A DNA stretch of 64,000 nucleotides from the NCBI RefSeq assembly GCF_006386545.1, contig NZ_SWAR01000007.1:62001-126000 (forward strand), read 5' to 3'. Of this stretch, positions 61,469 through 64,000 are shown piece by piece. The stretch comes from Methylibium rhizosphaerae. Lineage in GTDB: Bacteria > Pseudomonadota > Gammaproteobacteria > Burkholderiales > Burkholderiaceae_C. A program made the position numbers and the translations under genes. How positions within the stretch are numbered: position 1 is the stretch's first letter; each line of letters opens with the position of its first letter. The notes beneath the pieces were generated by a model. It worked only from the letters and a program-made list of their open reading frames with translations. It had not been told where the DNA came from and searched no databases.

Positions 61469-62854
61469 ATGCGCCCACGCAACCAGACCGCCCGCGACCA
61501 GCTGCTCTCCACCCTGGGCCGCCAGCCCGCCGCCGGCGCGGCCGACCTGGCCGCGCGGCTGAGCGTGAGCCTCGCCACGCTGCACCGGCTGCTGCAGGAG
61601 GTGCAGCCGCAGGTGCTGGCCACCGGCCGCGCGCGCCGCACCCGTTATGCGCTGCGCCGCCCCTTGCGCGGCGATCTGTCCGAGCTGCCTGTCTATGAAG
61701 TCGACGCCGCCGGACGCGCCGACCTGCTGGGGCCGCTGGCCCTGGTGGCGCCGCAGGGCACCTGGATGGACTTGTCCGGCAGCCGCTGGCCGGTGCCCGA
61801 GGAGTCGCGCGACGGCTGGTGGGGCGGGCTCCCCTACCCCCTATACGACATGCGGCCGCAAGGCTACATGGGCCGGCAGCTGGCCCGTGCCTCGCACCGC
61901 GAGCTGGGCGTGTCGGCCGACCTGCAGGCCTGGTCCGACGACGATGTGCTCCACGTGCTGAGCCGGCTGGGGTCGGACGTGAGCGGCAACCTGATCCTGG
62001 GCAACCTGGCCTACGAGCGCTGGCTGTCCGGCAAGCTCGCACCGCCTGCGCCGCTGGCCGAGCCGCAGCTCGGCCCGGCCTATGCCGCACTGGCCGAGGA
62101 AGCCATCGCCACCGGCGTGGCCGGCTCCAGCGCGGCCGGTGAATTTCCCAAGTTCGCGGCGCAGCGCCAGCTCGCGGGCAGCCGCACGCCGCATGTGCTG
62201 GTCAAGTTCTCCGGCGCAGACCGCTCCGCCGCCGTGCGCCGCTGGTCGGACCTGCTGGTGTGCGAGCACCTGGCGCTCGAATGCATCGCGGAAGGCCTGC
62301 CGGACCAGGCCAGCGCCCGCAGCCGCGTCGTGCAGCATGCCGGCCGCACCTTCCTCGAGCTCGAACGCTTCGACCGGCACGGCGCCTTCGGCCGCAGCGC
62401 GCTCATCGGGCTCGAAACGGTGAACGCCGCCTTCATCGGCGACACCTCCACCGACTGGACGCGCCTGGCCGAACGCCTGGTGGCGGCCGGCCTGCTGGGC
62501 GAAGACGACGCACAGCGCATCCGCCGCCTGTGGTGGTTCGGCCGGCTGATCGGCAACACCGACATGCACACCGGCAACCTGAGCTTCATGCCGCTGGAAG
62601 GCCGCTTCGTGCTGGCGCCGGCCTACGACATGCTGCCGATGCTGTATGCGCCGCTGCCGGGCGGCGAGCTGCCGGCGCGGGAGTTCGCGCCGCCGCTGCC
62701 GTTGCCGCCGCAGCGGCCCGAATGGAATGCGGCCTGCAGTGCCGCCCTTGGGTTCTGGCAGCGGGCGTCGAAGGACAGCCGCCTGAGCAGCGTGTTTCGC
62801 GCCAGCTGCAAGGCCAACGGCCAGCAGCTGCAGCGGCTGGCCGAGCACGCCTGA
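61469..62854 (+). CDS. yjjJ: HipA-family Ser/Thr kinase, YjjJ (HipH) type
   Basis: 461 residues. The N-terminal winged helix-like segment (about 8-60, AADLAARLSVSLATLHRLLQEV) is followed by a HipA-type kinase: Gly-rich loop SSAAGEFPKF (220-229), Lys246 in HVLVKFSG, the catalytic loop GNTDMHTGN (Asp365, Asn370) and Asp387 in APAYDMLPM. E. coli YjjJ/HipH is a toxin-like kinase without a HipB partner, carrying its own DNA-binding part; no hipB-like gene is adjacent here either. The target is unknown. The promoter carries an inverted repeat. Confidence 0.88.
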   Translation: MRPRNQTARDQLLSTLGRQPAAGAADLAARLSVSLATLHRLLQEVQPQVLATGRARRTRYALRRPLRGDLSELPVYEVDAAGRADLLGPLALVAPQGTWMDLSGSRWPVPEESRDGWWGGLPYPLYDMRPQGYMGRQLARASHRELGVSADLQAWSDDDVLHVLSRLGSDVSGNLILGNLAYERWLSGKLAPPAPLAEPQLGPAYAALAEEAIATGVAGSSAAGEFPKFAAQRQLAGSRTPHVLVKFSGADRSAAVRRWSDLLVCEHLALECIAEGLPDQASARSRVVQHAGRTFLELERFDRHGAFGRSALIGLETVNAAFIGDTSTDWTRLAERLVAAGLLGEDDAQRIRRLWWFGRLIGNTDMHTGNLSFMPLEGRFVLAPAYDMLPMLYAPLPGGELPAREFAPPLPLPPQRPEWNAACSAALGFWQRASKDSRLSSVFRASCKANGQQLQRLAEHA

Positions 62855-62875
62855 GCGAGCGGCGGCAGCCCCGCC

Positions 62876-64000
62876 TCAGTCCTTCACGCAGTCCACGTAG
62901 TAGTGGCGCTGCCCGCCCACGGTTTCCTCGGCCTCCACCAGCCCGTGCACGTCGGTGTCGAAGCCCGGGAAGGCGGCGTTGAACTCGCGGGTGAAGCGCA
63001 GGTAGTCCACGATCTTCTTGTTGAAGCGCTCGCCCGGGATCAGCAGCGGAATGCCCGGCGGGTAAGGCGTGAGCAGCGAGGTGGTCACCCGGCCTTCGAG
63101 CTGGTCGATGCCCACGCGCTCGGTCTTGCGGTGCGCGATGCAGGCGAAGGCCTCGCTCGGCTTCATGGCCGGATGCAGGTTCGACAGGTACATCTCGGTG
63201 GTCAGGCGCGCGATGTCGCCCTTGGCGTACATCTCGTGGATGGCCTGGCAGAGGTCGCGCAGGCCCATGCGTTCATAGCGCGGGTGCGCCGCGCAGAACT
63301 CCGGAAGGATGCGCCACATCGGCTGGTTCTTGTCGTAGTCGTCCTTGAACTGCTGCAGCGCCGTCACCAGCGTGTTCCAGCGGCCCTTGGTGATGCCGAT
63401 GGTGAACATGATGAAGAACGAGTACAGCCCCGTCTTCTCGACCACCACGCCGTGTTCGGCCAGGAACTTGGTGACGATGGACGCCGGGATGCCGGTCTTG
63501 GCGAACTTGCCGGTCACGTCGAGCCCCGGCGTGATGACGGTGGACTTGATCGGGTCGAGCATGTTGAAGCCCGGCGCCAGGTTGCCGAAGCCGTGCCACT
63601 TCTCGTTGGCCTGCAGCACCCAGTCGTCCTGGCGGCCGATGCCGTCGGCATTGAGCCGGTCCGGGCCCCAGACCTTGAACCACCAGTCCTTGCCGAACTC
63701 CTTGTCGACCTTGCGCATGGCACGGCGGAAGTCCAGCGCCTCCTTGATGCTCTCTTCCACCAGGGCGGTGCCGCCGGGCGGCTCCATCATCGCGGCGGCC
63801 ACGTCGCAGCTGGCGATGATGGCGTACTGCGGGCTGGTGGACGTGTGCATCAGGTACGCCTCATTGAAGAGGTGCGTGTCCAGCTTGCGCGTCTGCGAGT
63901 CCTGCACCAGCACCTGCGAGGCCTGGCTGATGCCCGCCAGCAGCTTGTGCGTGGACTGTGTGGCGTAGGTCATCGCCTCCTTGGGGCGCGTGCGGCCCTT
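62876..64000 (-). CDS. Orn/Lys/Arg decarboxylase, C-terminal part (partial at the window edge)
   Basis: The frame continues without a start past the right edge (KGRTRPKEAMTYATQ...), so only about 375 C-terminal residues are seen. The PLP-binding Lys is in ATQSTHKLLAGISQASQVLVQDSQTRK. Other landmarks are LDTHLFNEAYLMHTSTSPQYAIIASCD, GIPASIVTKFLAEHGVVVEKTGLYSFF and PYPPGIPLLIPGERF, the fold type III decarboxylase C-terminal half. It removes CO2 from arginine, lysine or ornithine to give agmatine, cadaverine or putrescine; the substrate cannot be decided here. If arginine, it would feed the agmatinase-like enzyme at 10077. Confidence 0.93.
   Translation of the reverse strand, partial: KGRTRPKEAMTYATQSTHKLLAGISQASQVLVQDSQTRKLDTHLFNEAYLMHTSTSPQYAIIASCDVAAAMMEPPGGTALVEESIKEALDFRRAMRKVDKEFGKDWWFKVWGPDRLNADGIGRQDDWVLQANEKWHGFGNLAPGFNMLDPIKSTVITPGLDVTGKFAKTGIPASIVTKFLAEHGVVVEKTGLYSFFIMFTIGITKGRWNTLVTALQQFKDDYDKNQPMWRILPEFCAAHPRYERMGLRDLCQAIHEMYAKGDIARLTTEMYLSNLHPAMKPSEAFACIAHRKTERVGIDQLEGRVTTSLLTPYPPGIPLLIPGERFNKKIVDYLRFTREFNAAFPGFDTDVHGLVEAEETVGGQRHYYVDCVKD

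Overview
The window is GC-rich chromosomal DNA from a betaproteobacterium. Gene content and order (thrS-infC-rpmI-rplT-pheS-pheT and rimP-nusA-infB-rbfA-truB-typA) and the protein sequences fit the order Burkholderiales, probably the Rubrivivax/Leptothrix/Roseateles side. That placement is inference from familiarity, not a search. I see no tRNA, rRNA, CRISPR array, prophage or insertion sequence.

Layout. (1) 1-7139, minus strand: the translation operon thrS-infC-rpmI-rplT-pheS-pheT and the first codons of a gene that is probably ihfA. thrS has a full ribosome-mediated attenuator with a Thr-rich leader peptide. infC starts at AUC. pheS is preceded by a second terminator/antiterminator leader. 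(2) 7219-12962: an LVIVD-type lipoprotein, isocitrate lyase, an agmatinase-family ureohydrolase, a six-Asp-box propeller protein paired with a small ubiquitin-like (MoaD/ThiS) protein ending in Gly-Gly, and a divergent Lrp-type regulator. (3) 13126-26746, plus strand: a polyamine import and catabolism cluster. It has an omega-transaminase, puuB, puuD, puuA, a putrescine transaminase, potFGHI, a DUF3138-type outer-membrane protein and puuC. A sigma-54 type promoter lies upstream of puuD, and a (CGAA)19 repeat lies just before potF. (4) 26871-37380: a hybrid histidine kinase convergent with a FeeM-like acyltransferase, two EamA permeases, asparaginase with a divergent LysR regulator, dusA, an alpha/beta hydrolase, a small unknown protein and a 3-hydroxyisobutyryl-CoA hydrolase-like protein. 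(5) 37501-45855, minus strand: typA, truB, rbfA, infB, nusA, rimP, with two tandem terminators in the leader. (6) 45939-47644: fabI and a SHOCT-domain secreted protein. (7) 47686-61364: alpha-glucan use. It has a stand-alone glucokinase, a LamB-type maltoporin, a GH13 alpha-glucosidase, a MalK-type ATPase, malE, malF, malG, a secreted CBM41-like protein, a lipoprotein alpha-amylase, and a regulator fusing a glucokinase-like domain to a HexR/RpiR-type repressor. (8) 61469-64000: a solitary HipA-family kinase (YjjJ type) and the C-terminal part of an Orn/Lys/Arg decarboxylase running off the right edge.

How the genes work together. The polyamine cluster carries both routes from putrescine (gamma-glutamylation and direct transamination) together with uptake across both membranes. 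The glucan cluster would split polymer at the surface, carry maltodextrin in through LamB and MalEFGK, hydrolyse it in the cytoplasm and phosphorylate glucose with the stand-alone glucokinase. HexR-like operator sequences sit between glk and lamB. In the fused regulator the glucokinase-like domain has lost the catalytic Asp (NDFTA has become NNFTA) and the first phosphate-loop motif is altered, so it may be a sugar sensor rather than an enzyme.
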